NCBI GenBank assembly: GCA_017557665.1
Contig: JAFYYI010000019.1
Location: forward strand, 1-51,157
Length of the DNA stretch: 51,157 nt
Direction: 5' to 3'
DNA from: Muribaculaceae bacterium
GTDB taxonomy: Bacteria > Bacteroidota > Bacteroidia > Bacteroidales > Muribaculaceae
How positions within the stretch are numbered: position 1 is the stretch's first letter; each line of letters opens with the position of its first letter. Below the pieces are notes generated by a model. The model ran no database searches, had not been told where the DNA came from, and saw nothing but the letters and a program-made list of their open reading frames with translations. Position numbers and translations under genes: made by a program. This document shows, piece after piece, positions 33,626 to 42,003 of the stretch.

Positions 33626-34939
33626 ATGAACAGCAAGGAACTTTACGCAATCTACGAGCAACATCCTGTCATCACCACCGACAGCCGCGACTGCCCCGAG
33701 GGCAGCATTTTCATCGCATTGAAGGGCGACCTGTTTGACGGCAACCAGTTTGCAGCCCAGGCGCTTGAGAAGGGCTGCGCCGTCGCCATCGTCAGCGACG
33801 AGCAAGTCTATAATGCCTATCATGGTGACAAACAGATGATTCTCGTGCCCGACACGCTGCAAGCCTATAAGGACATGGCACGTGAGCACCGCCGTCGTTT
33901 TGATATCCCTGTCATCGGCATCACGGGCACCAACGGCAAGACGACGACCAAGGAACTCGTGCGCGCCGTCCTCATGGAGCGTTATGACGGAATGGCAACC
34001 GAAGGCAATTACAACAATGACGTGGGCGTTCCCAAAACACTGTTCCGCCTGAGTGTCATGGACGAGATTGCCGTCGTCGAGATGGGTGCCAGCCACCCGG
34101 GCGACATCAAGACGCTGGTCGAGACCGCCGAGCCGACCTGCGGCCTGATTACTAACGTGGGTAAAGCCCACCTGCAAGGCTTCGGCTCGCTGGAGGGTGT
34201 CATCCACACCAAGGGCGAACTCTATGATTACCTGGCAACCCGTGATGACGCTGTCATCTTCATTAATGCCGACAACGAGCACCTGATGGGTATCCTGCCC
34301 CAAAACGTCAAGGCTGAGTACTACACACAGGACGAAAACAAGGCCGACGCACAGGTGTATGGCCAGATTATTGCCTGTGACCCGTTCCTGAGGCTGAAGT
34401 GGCGTGCCGCTACCGGAGACTGGCACGAGGTGAGGACCCGCCTCATCGGCAGCTACAACCTTGACAACGTGCTGGCTGCTGTGACCGTCGGTCTGCACTT
34501 CGACATCACGCCTGAACAGATTTGTCACGCGATAGAGAACTATGTTCCCTCTAACAACCGTTCTCAACTCACCGAGACCGAGTACAACCACCTTGTCGTT
34601 GACGCCTATAATGCCAACCCCACTTCGATGGCTGCCGCCCTGGACAACTTCAGCCTGATGCAGGTGAGCCCCAAGATGGCCATCCTGGGCGAGATGCGCG
34701 AGCTGGGTGAAAGCAGTGCCGAGGAGCACCGCCGCGTGGTGGAGCGCTTGGCCACCTGCCCGTTTGATGAAGTGTGGCTCGTAGGTGAGGAATTCAAGAA
34801 CATCGACTGCCCCTATCGCAAGTTTGACGACGTGGAGCAAGTCAAGGCTGCTATCACCGCCAACCGTCCCAAGGGCCACTACATCCTCATCAAGGGTTCC
34901 AACGGCACACGCCTGTTCCAACTCCCCGAGTTGCTGTAA
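33626..34939 (+). CDS. murF: UDP-N-acetylmuramoyl-tripeptide--D-alanyl-D-alanine ligase
   Basis: A 437-residue Mur ligase. The N-terminal substrate domain begins SKELYAIYEQHPVITTDSRD with EGSIFIALKGDLFDGNQFA. The ATPase P-loop is GITGTNGKTTTKE near residue 105, followed by EGNYNNDVGVPKTLF and EMGASHPGDI. The C-terminal domain has DAYNANPTSMAAALDNF and ILGEMRELG. It adds D-Ala-D-Ala, the product of the divergent ddl gene, to the UDP-MurNAc-tripeptide in the cytoplasm. The ATG at 33626 is chosen because it fits the usual MurF N-terminus and lies downstream of the -7 box. A strong hairpin follows the stop. Confidence 0.96.
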   Translation: MNSKELYAIYEQHPVITTDSRDCPEGSIFIALKGDLFDGNQFAAQALEKGCAVAIVSDEQVYNAYHGDKQMILVPDTLQAYKDMAREHRRRFDIPVIGITGTNGKTTTKELVRAVLMERYDGMATEGNYNNDVGVPKTLFRLSVMDEIAVVEMGASHPGDIKTLVETAEPTCGLITNVGKAHLQGFGSLEGVIHTKGELYDYLATRDDAVIFINADNEHLMGILPQNVKAEYYTQDENKADAQVYGQIIACDPFLRLKWRAATGDWHEVRTRLIGSYNLDNVLAAVTVGLHFDITPEQICHAIENYVPSNNRSQLTETEYNHLVVDAYNANPTSMAAALDNFSLMQVSPKMAILGEMRELGESSAEEHRRVVERLATCPFDEVWLVGEEFKNIDCPYRKFDDVEQVKAAITANRPKGHYILIKGSNGTRLFQLPELL

Positions 34940-34966
34940 CGATTTCACCCTGCCTTTACGATAACA

Positions 34967-35004
34967 CGACGCCCCCGTGGAAGATTGTCCATGGGGGCGC
35001 GTCG
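34967..35004. terminator. GC-rich hairpin between convergent murF and esterase genes
   Basis: CGACGCCCCCGTGG pairs with CCATGGGGGCGCGTCG, with small bulges, around a short loop. It lies 27 bases after murF and 30 bases from the end of the convergent gene. It has no long T tract, but its strength and place suggest a bidirectional terminator. Confidence 0.7.
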
Positions 35005-35034
35005 GTGTATTGCAAGCCACTGGCTTATAGAAGA

Positions 35035-35616
35035 CTATATCAGTTGCTGCAACAGGCGCCACAGGTCGCCCGAGCCGGGGTCGGTGAACGACGGGTCCAT
35101 GCGGTGCCCGATCTGTGAAGTCTCGAAATAGCGTTCAGGCGGCACCAGGGCACGGCAAGCGGCACGGTTGTCGTCCAGCAGCTCGTCATGGTCACTGCAC
35201 AGGACATAAGTGTCGGGCGTGACATGAAAATCGATGCCACGGAATTCCAACAGATTTTCGGGTCCGAAATCAAAGTACCAGTTACCGTCCTGTCGCGGGT
35301 TAAAATAACGCAGATGCCCCATCATCTCGGGGTGGTTGAGCATCATCTCGGGGTTGGTGGCAGGATTCACGGCCACCTTGAGGCAGGGAACATCGGCACA
35401 CAAGGTGTAATAGCCGCCCAGCGAAGTTCCCATCAGCAATTCAATGCCATGCTCGGCCACATACTCCTCAATCCGTCGGATTGACTCCACAGGATGGTGA
35501 TTGACGTCAATGGCATGCACCTCACAAGTGTCATGTAACACCTCACGCAGCCGCCCGACCGTTCCGGTCTGTGCCGAGCTGCAAAACCCATGAATGTAAA
35601 GAACCTTCTTTTTCAT
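35035..35616 (-). CDS. YqiA/YcfP-like alpha/beta-fold esterase
   Basis: A 193-residue small alpha/beta hydrolase. It has an oxyanion-side HGFCSSAQTG after the first strand (KKVLYIHG), a nucleophile elbow GTSLGGYYT with the catalytic serine near residue 84, an acidic residue in CSDHDELLD and a terminal histidine in IGHRMD. The length and pattern match the YqiA (UPF0227) esterases, which are cytoplasmic with poorly known substrates. It is a single gene with its own promoter on the minus strand, convergent with murF and divergent from the SusA-like amylase. Confidence 0.85.
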   Translation of the reverse strand: MKKKVLYIHGFCSSAQTGTVGRLREVLHDTCEVHAIDVNHHPVESIRRIEEYVAEHGIELLMGTSLGGYYTLCADVPCLKVAVNPATNPEMMLNHPEMMGHLRYFNPRQDGNWYFDFGPENLLEFRGIDFHVTPDTYVLCSDHDELLDDNRAACRALVPPERYFETSQIGHRMDPSFTDPGSGDLWRLLQQLI

Positions 35617-35640
35617 CTCATCAAATCATTTTAACTCTTA

Positions 35641-35672
35641 CAAAGATAAGAATTTTATTTCAATATGTCAAA
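35641..35672 (-). promoter_or_regulatory. Promoter for the YqiA-like esterase
   Basis: Minus-strand TTTG (35669-35672) and TATCTTTG (35641-35648) are 20 bases apart. The box starts 25 bases from the ATG. It is a very good Bacteroidota promoter match. Confidence 0.75.
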
Positions 35673-35698
35673 CCGAATTTCACAAAAACGGGGATAAT

Positions 35699-35729
35699 TT
35701 TGTATTCTGTCCAGCTTGCATTATCTTTG
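35699..35729 (+). promoter_or_regulatory. Promoter for the SusA-like amylase
   Basis: TTTG (35699-35702) and TATCTTTG (35722-35729) are 19 bases apart, followed by a 37-base leader to the ATG at 35767. Confidence 0.75.
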
Positions 35730-35766
35730 CAGGTAGAAAATCAAAAACTCAAAATTTATAACCAAA

Positions 35767-37632
35767 ATGAAAAAGCTTCTATTGATATTTGCTGCCGCGA
35801 TGGCCATGTTCACCGCACAAGCAGCCAAAGTCAACATTGACCGCATCGAGCCCACCGATTGGTATGTGGGCATCAACAGTGTGCCCAGCGTGCAGCTGAT
35901 GGTGTATGGCAACGGCATCGGCACTGCCGAGGTCACCACCCAGTATCCAGGTGTCACGATCGACAGCGTGGTGAGGGTGGACTCGCCCAACTACCTGCTC
36001 GTGTATATCGACACACGTCAAGCCCAGCCCGGCACGATGGAACTCAAATTCCAACAGGGCAAGAGCAAGAAGACGGTGAAATACCAACTCAAGGCCCGCG
36101 AGATGCGCGGCAGTGAACGCCGCGGATTCACCAACGCCGATGTGCTCTACATGCTCATGCCCGACCGCTTTGCCGACGGCAATCCTGCCAACAACCAGCT
36201 CGCCGGAATGGAGGCCTACAAGAATGACCGTACGCAACCCAGCCTGCGCCACGGCGGTGACATCGAGGGCATCCGTCAGCATCTGGACTACTTCACCCAG
36301 CTTGGCGTCACCGCCCTGTGGTTCACCCCCGTGCTGGAAAACAACTCGCCCGACGGCCATAACCACTCGACCTATCACGGCTATGCCACAACCAACTACT
36401 ACCGCGTGGATCCACGATTCGGCACCAACGAGGAGTACCGTCAGCTGTGCGACGAGGCCCACAGCCGAGGACTCAAGGTGGTGATGGACATGATTTTCAA
36501 CCATTGTGGCGCTCACCATCCCTGGCTCAAGGACATGCCCACCCATGACTGGTTCAACCAGCCTGACTATCAGAACAACTACCTGCAGACGAGCTACAAA
36601 CTCACCCCTGTGATGGACCCCTATGCCAGCGAAGTGGACCTCAAGGAGACCGTCGAGGGTTGGTTTGTCCCTTCGATGCCTGACCTGAATCATCACAATG
36701 TCCACGTGATGAACTACCTCATCCAGAACAGCATCTGGTGGATTGAAACTGTGGGCATCAACGGCATCCGCATGGACACCTACCCCTATGCCTATGCCGA
36801 CGCGATGGCACGATGGATGAAAGTGCTCAATACCGAGTATCCCAACTTCAACGTCGTCGGCGAAACATGGGTCGAGAACCCAGCCTATACCGCCGCATGG
36901 CAAAAAGGCAACAAGATGGGCAAACCCGAGAGCTACCTGCCCACCGTAATGGACTTCTCCTTCTACGAGAAAATCGACAGCGCCAAGCACGAGGAGACCG
37001 ACGGCTGGTGGCGAGGCTACAACCGCGTGTACAACAGCCTGTGCCACGACTACCTCTACCCCGACCCGTCGAGCGTGATGGCCTTTATCGAGAACCACGA
37101 CACCGACCGCTTCCTGCGCAACGGCCAGGACGTGGCCGCACTGAAGCAGGCCCTCGCCCTGCTGCTGACCATCAAGCGCATCCCCCAGCTGTACTACGGC
37201 ACCGAGGTCCTGATGAACGGCACCAAGGAGGTAACCGACGGTAACGTGCGCAAAGACTTCCCCGGCGGCTTCCCCGGAGACCCGAAGAATGCCTTTACCG
37301 CCGAGGGACGCACACCGGCTCAAAACGACATGTTCAATTGGCTGAGCGCCCTGCTGCACTGGCGTCAGGGCAACGATGTCATTATCAAGGGCAAGATGAC
37401 CCAGTTCATCCCCAAAGACGGCATCTATGTCGTGGCCCGCACCCTTAACGGCCGTCATGCCGTAACCATCATCAACGGCACCACCCAGCAGCGTCAGATG
37501 AAACTCGACCGCTATAGCGAGGTGTTCGGCAAGGCCACTGTTGCACGTGACGTGCCCACAGGCAAGACCATCAGTCTGGCCGACGGCGCGCTCACCCTGC
37601 CACCGCGAGGCACCCTCGTTCTGGAGTTCTGA
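35767..37632 (+). CDS. susA: SusA-like neopullulanase/cyclomaltodextrinase-type alpha-amylase (GH13)
   Basis: A 621-residue protein with a signal peptide (MKKLLLIFAAAMAMFTAQA) and no lipobox, so likely periplasmic like B. thetaiotaomicron SusA (about 617 residues). An N-terminal Ig-like cyclomaltodextrinase domain (residues 20-115) precedes the barrel, which opens LYMLMPDRFADGNPANN. Conserved regions are DMIFNHCG (I), GIRMDTYPYAY with nucleophile D337 (II), VVGETW with E366 (III) and ENHDTDR with D445 (IV). A C-terminal beta domain ends PRGTLVLEF. It degrades imported malto-oligosaccharides. Unlike the classical sus cluster it is not adjacent to susB or susC; a methyltransferase and the amylase/GH53 genes lie between. 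Confidence 0.9.
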   Translation: MKKLLLIFAAAMAMFTAQAAKVNIDRIEPTDWYVGINSVPSVQLMVYGNGIGTAEVTTQYPGVTIDSVVRVDSPNYLLVYIDTRQAQPGTMELKFQQGKSKKTVKYQLKAREMRGSERRGFTNADVLYMLMPDRFADGNPANNQLAGMEAYKNDRTQPSLRHGGDIEGIRQHLDYFTQLGVTALWFTPVLENNSPDGHNHSTYHGYATTNYYRVDPRFGTNEEYRQLCDEAHSRGLKVVMDMIFNHCGAHHPWLKDMPTHDWFNQPDYQNNYLQTSYKLTPVMDPYASEVDLKETVEGWFVPSMPDLNHHNVHVMNYLIQNSIWWIETVGINGIRMDTYPYAYADAMARWMKVLNTEYPNFNVVGETWVENPAYTAAWQKGNKMGKPESYLPTVMDFSFYEKIDSAKHEETDGWWRGYNRVYNSLCHDYLYPDPSSVMAFIENHDTDRFLRNGQDVAALKQALALLLTIKRIPQLYYGTEVLMNGTKEVTDGNVRKDFPGGFPGDPKNAFTAEGRTPAQNDMFNWLSALLHWRQGNDVIIKGKMTQFIPKDGIYVVARTLNGRHAVTIINGTTQQRQMKLDRYSEVFGKATVARDVPTGKTISLADGALTLPPRGTLVLEF

Positions 37633-37658
37633 TATCCCTTAGGACATTGACGACATTC

Positions 37659-37688
37659 CCACCGCTGCTCATCATTGGGTAGCGGTGG
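37659..37688 (+). terminator. Hairpin after the SusA-like gene
   Basis: CCACCGCT and AGCGGTGG form a perfect 8-bp stem with a 14-base loop, 26 bases after the stop. There is no T run, so it may be a weak or factor-assisted terminator. Confidence 0.45.
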
Positions 37689-37727
37689 TTGCTATGGTGG
37701 CACCTTCATATCTACCGATTACGGTTA

Positions 37728-37758
37728 TTGTATAATCCAAACAACATCTGTACCTTTG
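37728..37758 (+). promoter_or_regulatory. Promoter for the SAM methyltransferase gene
   Basis: TTG (37728-37730) and TACCTTTG (37751-37758) are 20 bases apart, and the ATG follows 21 bases after the -7 box. Confidence 0.7.
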
Positions 37759-37779
37759 CACCACCATAAATAATGAAAT

Positions 37780-38421
37780 ATGGCTAACCAATTCAAGTAT
37801 TACTCCCGGTCCAGACACCCTAATGGCTTTTGGGGCAAACGCGTCATTAAAAAAATGAACGGGCCGCGACACGCACACCTGCCCGAATGGGTGTTTGCCG
37901 ATTTCACCATACCAGACAAATGCCGCATCCTGGATGTCGGTTGTGGTGGAGGAGCAAACATCAAGCGTATGCTTGAACTTAATCCCACAGCAACAGCCAT
38001 AGGTCTCGACAACTCGACACTGTCCATGAATGAGGCCATCGAAGAGAATTACCGTAACATCGTTGATAAGAGATGCCAAATTCTTGGCGGCAATGCGACT
38101 CAAATGCCGTTGGCCAAGGAGTCATTTGATTTGATAACAGCCTTTGAAACCATCTACTTCTGGTCTTCTGTGGCCCTGGGTGTACAGGAGATGTTCCGAC
38201 TGCTCAAGCCCAGCGGAACCTGTCTGATCGCCAATGAGATGGACGGGACAGAGGAATTCGTCGGCAACCTTGAGAAATCTGCCGCGATGCGCATTTACTC
38301 CATTGAAGACATCAAAGAGTACCTCGCCTATGCCGGATTCGTCAACATCAACGTCCGCCATGACGAGGCACGCCATTTTATCTGTCTCACCGCTACAAAG
38401 CCTGAAATCGAGGGCCTGTAA
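37780..38421 (+). CDS. Class I SAM-dependent methyltransferase
   Basis: A 213-residue cytoplasmic protein. The SAM-binding motif I is ILDVGCGGGANIKRML near residues 48-63. AIGLDNSTLSMNEA follows as the acidic motif II, then ATQMPLAKESFDLITAFE as motif III and MFRLLKPSGTCLIANEMD after it. This is the methyltransferase-11/UbiE-like group, acting on small molecules. The substrate cannot be deduced. The flanking starch genes give no obvious clue, and its own promoter argues against a shared operon. It ends 28 bases from the convergent GH53 gene. Confidence 0.85.
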   Translation: MANQFKYYSRSRHPNGFWGKRVIKKMNGPRHAHLPEWVFADFTIPDKCRILDVGCGGGANIKRMLELNPTATAIGLDNSTLSMNEAIEENYRNIVDKRCQILGGNATQMPLAKESFDLITAFETIYFWSSVALGVQEMFRLLKPSGTCLIANEMDGTEEFVGNLEKSAAMRIYSIEDIKEYLAYAGFVNINVRHDEARHFICLTATKPEIEGL

Positions 38422-38449
38422 CGGTTTCTTTTTCATTATCTCCCCTTAC

Positions 38450-39811
38450 TTATTCCAGGAAGTCCTTGAGCTCATAAAGGGCTGGAGTGGCACGACCCGT
38501 CTCGTGATTCCACAAGCCGGCATTATACCATTCGTCATTGACATGGAGCGCATTCCAGTAGTTGCCGCCCAAGCCATACTCATTGGCCTCAGGGAACCAC
38601 CAGAAGAGGCCCTTTACCTTGGCATAGGGCTTAAGCCTTGCAATCAGGTCGACCGTGAACTTGCGCTGCCCCTCGGCAGTCAACGGCCATGTTGACGAGA
38701 AGTCCAGATCGCCCACCTTGTAGTGATAGCTGTAGCCCGTCTCGACAATCATGATATCCTTGTCCTGGAACGAATTGCCCACACTATTGAGCGCGGCACC
38801 AAGCGTTGCCAGGTCGCCGTGGAAATAAGGATAGTAACTCAGGCCGATGATGTCATAGTCCACCTGCTTACTCTTCATCTGGTTGTAGAAGTTGAGCATG
38901 ATGCTGGTTTTGGCCACGCGCTCGGTGTGGAGAATAATCTTGGCTTGGGGGCATTCCTCACGGCAAGCGCGGCCAGCCGCCTTGAGCAGATTGGCGAAAC
39001 GGTCCCAGTTGGCGTCGTTGCCCATGTAGCACTTCTTGAGGTCGCCCGACGGCGTTCCCACAGGTCCCCACAACATGCCGTAACTGATTTCGTTACCGGT
39101 CTGGATATAGTCGGGGGTGGCGCCGGCGGCTTTCAAGGCCCTCAGACAGTCACGGGTGTATTCATACACCTTCTGAGTCAGTGCCTCGTCATCCAAGTCA
39201 GCCCACTCGGCTGGTGTGAACTGCTTCACCGGGTCGGCCCAGCTGTCACTGTAGTGGAAGTCAAGCATGAACTGCATGCCGGCAGCCTTGATGCGAGCGC
39301 CCAGCACCTTCACCGTATCCAGGTTCTGGATGACACCCTGGCCCTTGTCGGCCGTGGATGCATTGGCCGGGTTGACAAACAGGCGCACGCGAGCCGCGTT
39401 CCAGCCCTGCTGCTTGGTCCACGTGATGACATCGTCGATAACCCTGCCGTTCTGGTCATAGTAGTGAGCCGTGGTGATGCCATAGCTCTTGGCTTTGAGC
39501 TGGTGGGCCTCATACTTGGTCAGCATCGAGATGTCGCCACCCACGACAGGGCCGTCATAGGGTTCAGGCTGTTCACCACCACTCAGGATGATGTCTATCA
39601 AGGCATTGACATCGGCTATGTTCACCTCGCCATCATCATTGACGTCACCACAGAGTTCAGCATCGGCCTTCAGAATCATGTCTATCAAGGCATTAACATC
39701 AGCGATGTTCACCTCATTGTCGCCATTCACGTCACCTCGTGTGGCAGCATTGGCGCTGAGCGTTGTCAACGCTAGCGCCAATGTCAAAATCGCTATTTTT
39801 ACTAACTTCAT
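38450..39811 (-). CDS. Secreted arabinogalactan endo-beta-1,4-galactanase (GH53) with N-terminal dockerin-like repeats
   Basis: A 453-residue protein. After a signal peptide (cut near LSANA/ATRG) come two dockerin-type calcium loops, GDVNGDNEVNIADVNALIDM and GDVNDDGEVNIADVNALIDI, then a short linker and the GH53 barrel. Family marks are ARVRLFVNPANAS, LDFHYSDSWADP, the acid/base E241 in QTGNEISYGMLWGP and the nucleophile E357 in VETGYSYHY. GH53 enzymes cleave beta-1,4-galactan of pectin side chains. It starts 21 bases after the stop of the upstream amylase and is probably cotranscribed with it, so a galactanase is made with amylases. Dockerins usually sit at the C-terminus in enzymes; here they come first. 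Confidence 0.93.
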   Translation of the reverse strand: MKLVKIAILTLALALTTLSANAATRGDVNGDNEVNIADVNALIDMILKADAELCGDVNDDGEVNIADVNALIDIILSGGEQPEPYDGPVVGGDISMLTKYEAHQLKAKSYGITTAHYYDQNGRVIDDVITWTKQQGWNAARVRLFVNPANASTADKGQGVIQNLDTVKVLGARIKAAGMQFMLDFHYSDSWADPVKQFTPAEWADLDDEALTQKVYEYTRDCLRALKAAGATPDYIQTGNEISYGMLWGPVGTPSGDLKKCYMGNDANWDRFANLLKAAGRACREECPQAKIILHTERVAKTSIMLNFYNQMKSKQVDYDIIGLSYYPYFHGDLATLGAALNSVGNSFQDKDIMIVETGYSYHYKVGDLDFSSTWPLTAEGQRKFTVDLIARLKPYAKVKGLFWWFPEANEYGLGGNYWNALHVNDEWYNAGLWNHETGRATPALYELKDFLE

Positions 39812-39832
39812 CTGCCTTCAGTTATCCACTAA

Positions 39833-41899
39833 CTATTTACTAAGGATGTGGTCAATCAAAGCATTCACGTCAGCAATATTCACCTCGTTGTCTTTGTTCA
39901 CATCACCCTTAGGGGTAGTTGTTGACGTCAGAATCATGTTAATCAACACGTTGACGTCGGCAATGTTCACCTCGCCGTCCTCGTTCACATCGAAGATGTC
40001 TCCTGAGAGGTAAGGCAAGTAGGTGTCGGTGACATCACGAACGGTATACTTGTTCGTTTGGCTGGTCACCTCATAGAACGAGGTCTTGTTCACGAAGGTG
40101 ACATCCTCGGTCTGATGCTCACCGGCAGTGGTACCACCCTGGTTGAACACAAAGTTCATGTAGTAGTTCTTGCCCGTAATCCTGTAGGTGTAGCAGTAGA
40201 ATTTCTCGCCACCCACAATCTTGGTCTCGGTGATGGTCTGACCGGGCCAGTTGCCGTTGAACTGCTTGTCAGAGCTGTCCCAAGTATAGAAGTTCACCCT
40301 GGGCCAGTTGTTAGGAGCAACAGTGGGATCCTTCAGGTAAACGGTGATGTCATAGGGTTCAAACGAGGCATCGTCAATCTCGTAGTAGCGCGTGATAACA
40401 CCGCTCACCGCGCCATTGATCAACAGACCCACCTTGAGTGTCTTTTTGCCCGAGATAGTGATGCTCGTGCCGTCGGCAGCCTTGGTGCCGTTGCTGGCTG
40501 TCGGCTCGCTGCCGTCAAGGGTATAAACCAACTGGGCGCCGGCAGTCTGGCTCACGGCGGTCAAGGTCACATCAATGGCCCCCTCATAGGCGCCACTGGG
40601 CTTGCTGACCCAGGCGGTCTCGGTGGCCTTACTCAATGCCAGGCGGTAGTTGGTGCCACTGGTCACGACGACAAAGGTTGCGGGAATCTCATAGGAAGTG
40701 CTGCCCATGGCTGCCAGCAAAGCGCCGCGCGTGCCCACCGTGCGCTGCACATAATAGTTAACCGTGGGGCTGTTGGCCTGATTGTAGGACATGCTGGTGT
40801 TGGTGATTCCAGCCAGCTGACGGGCGTAAATCATCTGCTTGATGCTCTCCTTGTAGTCCAGCCAGTGTTTGAGGAAGATACAAGGCGTGCCGGGCATCGA
40901 CAACAGGAAGGCATTAGCGGCCTCGATGTTGTTGCGGATGGGGTCCTGCTGGTTGTTGGCATCACGGTACTGGGTATCGTGGTTCTCCACGAAGGTCACC
41001 GAGTAGCGCTTGTAGTTGGAAGCCATGTTCAAGCCCTTGCTGCTTGAAGAGGCCAGACCAGTCCAGCGGTTGTTGTTGACCGCATCACGAATCACGTAGC
41101 GGAAGGGGAAGTCGAACGCTGCGCTCTGCACCACGCCGTCAACCTTGGTGCCGTCGATCCAGTTCTTGACAGCGCCCTCGTTACCGTCCCAATACTCGCC
41201 GACTGAGAATTGCGTGCCGCAGGAGGCGTTGTACATGCCCGTGTAGGACGCTGCATAGCCTTTCACCATATCATAGCGGAAGCCGATGTAGCCCAGGTCA
41301 TCGAGCAGCATCTTCACGTAGGCCTTGACGATGGTCTGCACATTGGTGCTGCGATGGTCCAGGTCACGCATGCCACCCCAGTCCTCGCCGGTATCGTTAT
41401 TGGCACTCAATGACTTGCCATTCTGATTAGCCCAAGCAAGCGTGGCACCACCATCATCGTTGCGGCAGATGTCGGTGGACTTCATATCATAGGTCACACC
41501 CTTATAGACCTCGACAGGGAATGTCACCCAATCGTTGATGGTCTTGCGGTGATTCACCACGACGTCGGCAATCGTGCCGATGCCTTTGCTCTTGAACGTG
41601 TTGATCATCGAGCGAAGCTGAGTCTCGGAGCCGAATGAGCTGTTGTAGTTGGTGAACCAGTAGAGGTCATCATAGCCCATTGACGTGCCTCCGCAATTAC
41701 CACTCTGCGGAATCCACACCAGCTTGAAGAACTCAGACAACTCGTCGGCCTGCATCTCCAGCTTGGGCCAACGCGTCTCATTGAAGGAATCCCAATAGAA
41801 CCCCTGCAACATCACGCCATCATAATTGGCGGGCCACCCCTGTCCCAGCACGGGCAACCAAAATAACACAACAAGTGCGGTAGTCAGAATCTTTTTCAT
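39833..41899 (-). CDS. Secreted GH13 alpha-amylase with starch-binding and dockerin-like domains (copy 1)
   Basis: A 688-residue protein with a signal peptide (cut near LPVLG/QGW) and no lipobox. The barrel opens GVMLQGFYWDSF, like archaeal and plant alpha-amylases. Regions are ADVVVNHR (I), GFRYDMVKGY with nucleophile D210 (II), GEYWDGN with E235 (III) and ENHDTQ with D308 (IV). A chitobiase/hexosaminidase C-like domain follows (AQLVYTLDGSEPTASNGTKA, about 460-515). Then comes a CBM26-like starch-binding domain (DITVYLKDPTVAPNNWPRVN onward), then two dockerin-type loops (DVNEDGEVNIADVNVLINMI, GDVNKDNEVNIADVNALIDH). It probably attacks starch outside the cell. It is a tandem duplicate of the next gene upstream, with its own promoter. 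Confidence 0.93.
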   Translation of the reverse strand: MKKILTTALVVLFWLPVLGQGWPANYDGVMLQGFYWDSFNETRWPKLEMQADELSEFFKLVWIPQSGNCGGTSMGYDDLYWFTNYNSSFGSETQLRSMINTFKSKGIGTIADVVVNHRKTINDWVTFPVEVYKGVTYDMKSTDICRNDDGGATLAWANQNGKSLSANNDTGEDWGGMRDLDHRSTNVQTIVKAYVKMLLDDLGYIGFRYDMVKGYAASYTGMYNASCGTQFSVGEYWDGNEGAVKNWIDGTKVDGVVQSAAFDFPFRYVIRDAVNNNRWTGLASSSSKGLNMASNYKRYSVTFVENHDTQYRDANNQQDPIRNNIEAANAFLLSMPGTPCIFLKHWLDYKESIKQMIYARQLAGITNTSMSYNQANSPTVNYYVQRTVGTRGALLAAMGSTSYEIPATFVVVTSGTNYRLALSKATETAWVSKPSGAYEGAIDVTLTAVSQTAGAQLVYTLDGSEPTASNGTKAADGTSITISGKKTLKVGLLINGAVSGVITRYYEIDDASFEPYDITVYLKDPTVAPNNWPRVNFYTWDSSDKQFNGNWPGQTITETKIVGGEKFYCYTYRITGKNYYMNFVFNQGGTTAGEHQTEDVTFVNKTSFYEVTSQTNKYTVRDVTDTYLPYLSGDIFDVNEDGEVNIADVNVLINMILTSTTTPKGDVNKDNEVNIADVNALIDHILSK

Positions 41900-41931
41900 C
41901 GCTTATATTTTTTAATTGGTTATTTATCCCA

Positions 41932-41962
41932 CAAAGATAATGAAAAGTAAAAACAGAACAAA
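41932..41962 (-). promoter_or_regulatory. Promoter for amylase copy 1 and GH53
   Basis: Minus-strand TTTG (41959-41962) and TATCTTTG (41932-41939) are 19 bases apart, with a 32-base leader before the ATG at 41899. Confidence 0.75.
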
Positions 41963-42003
41963 AGAATAATTCTTTTTTTATATCAAACGTCATCGAGAAC
42001 GAA

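Noticed and set aside
35779..37458. A 559-codon open frame antisense to the SusA-like amylase, and similarly long antisense frames at 33611-35062, 17086-18318 and 44263-45429
   Set aside because: They mirror well-supported genes and their translations are Val/Leu/His/Gly-rich without domains, as expected from GC-rich third positions. No promoter boxes support them.
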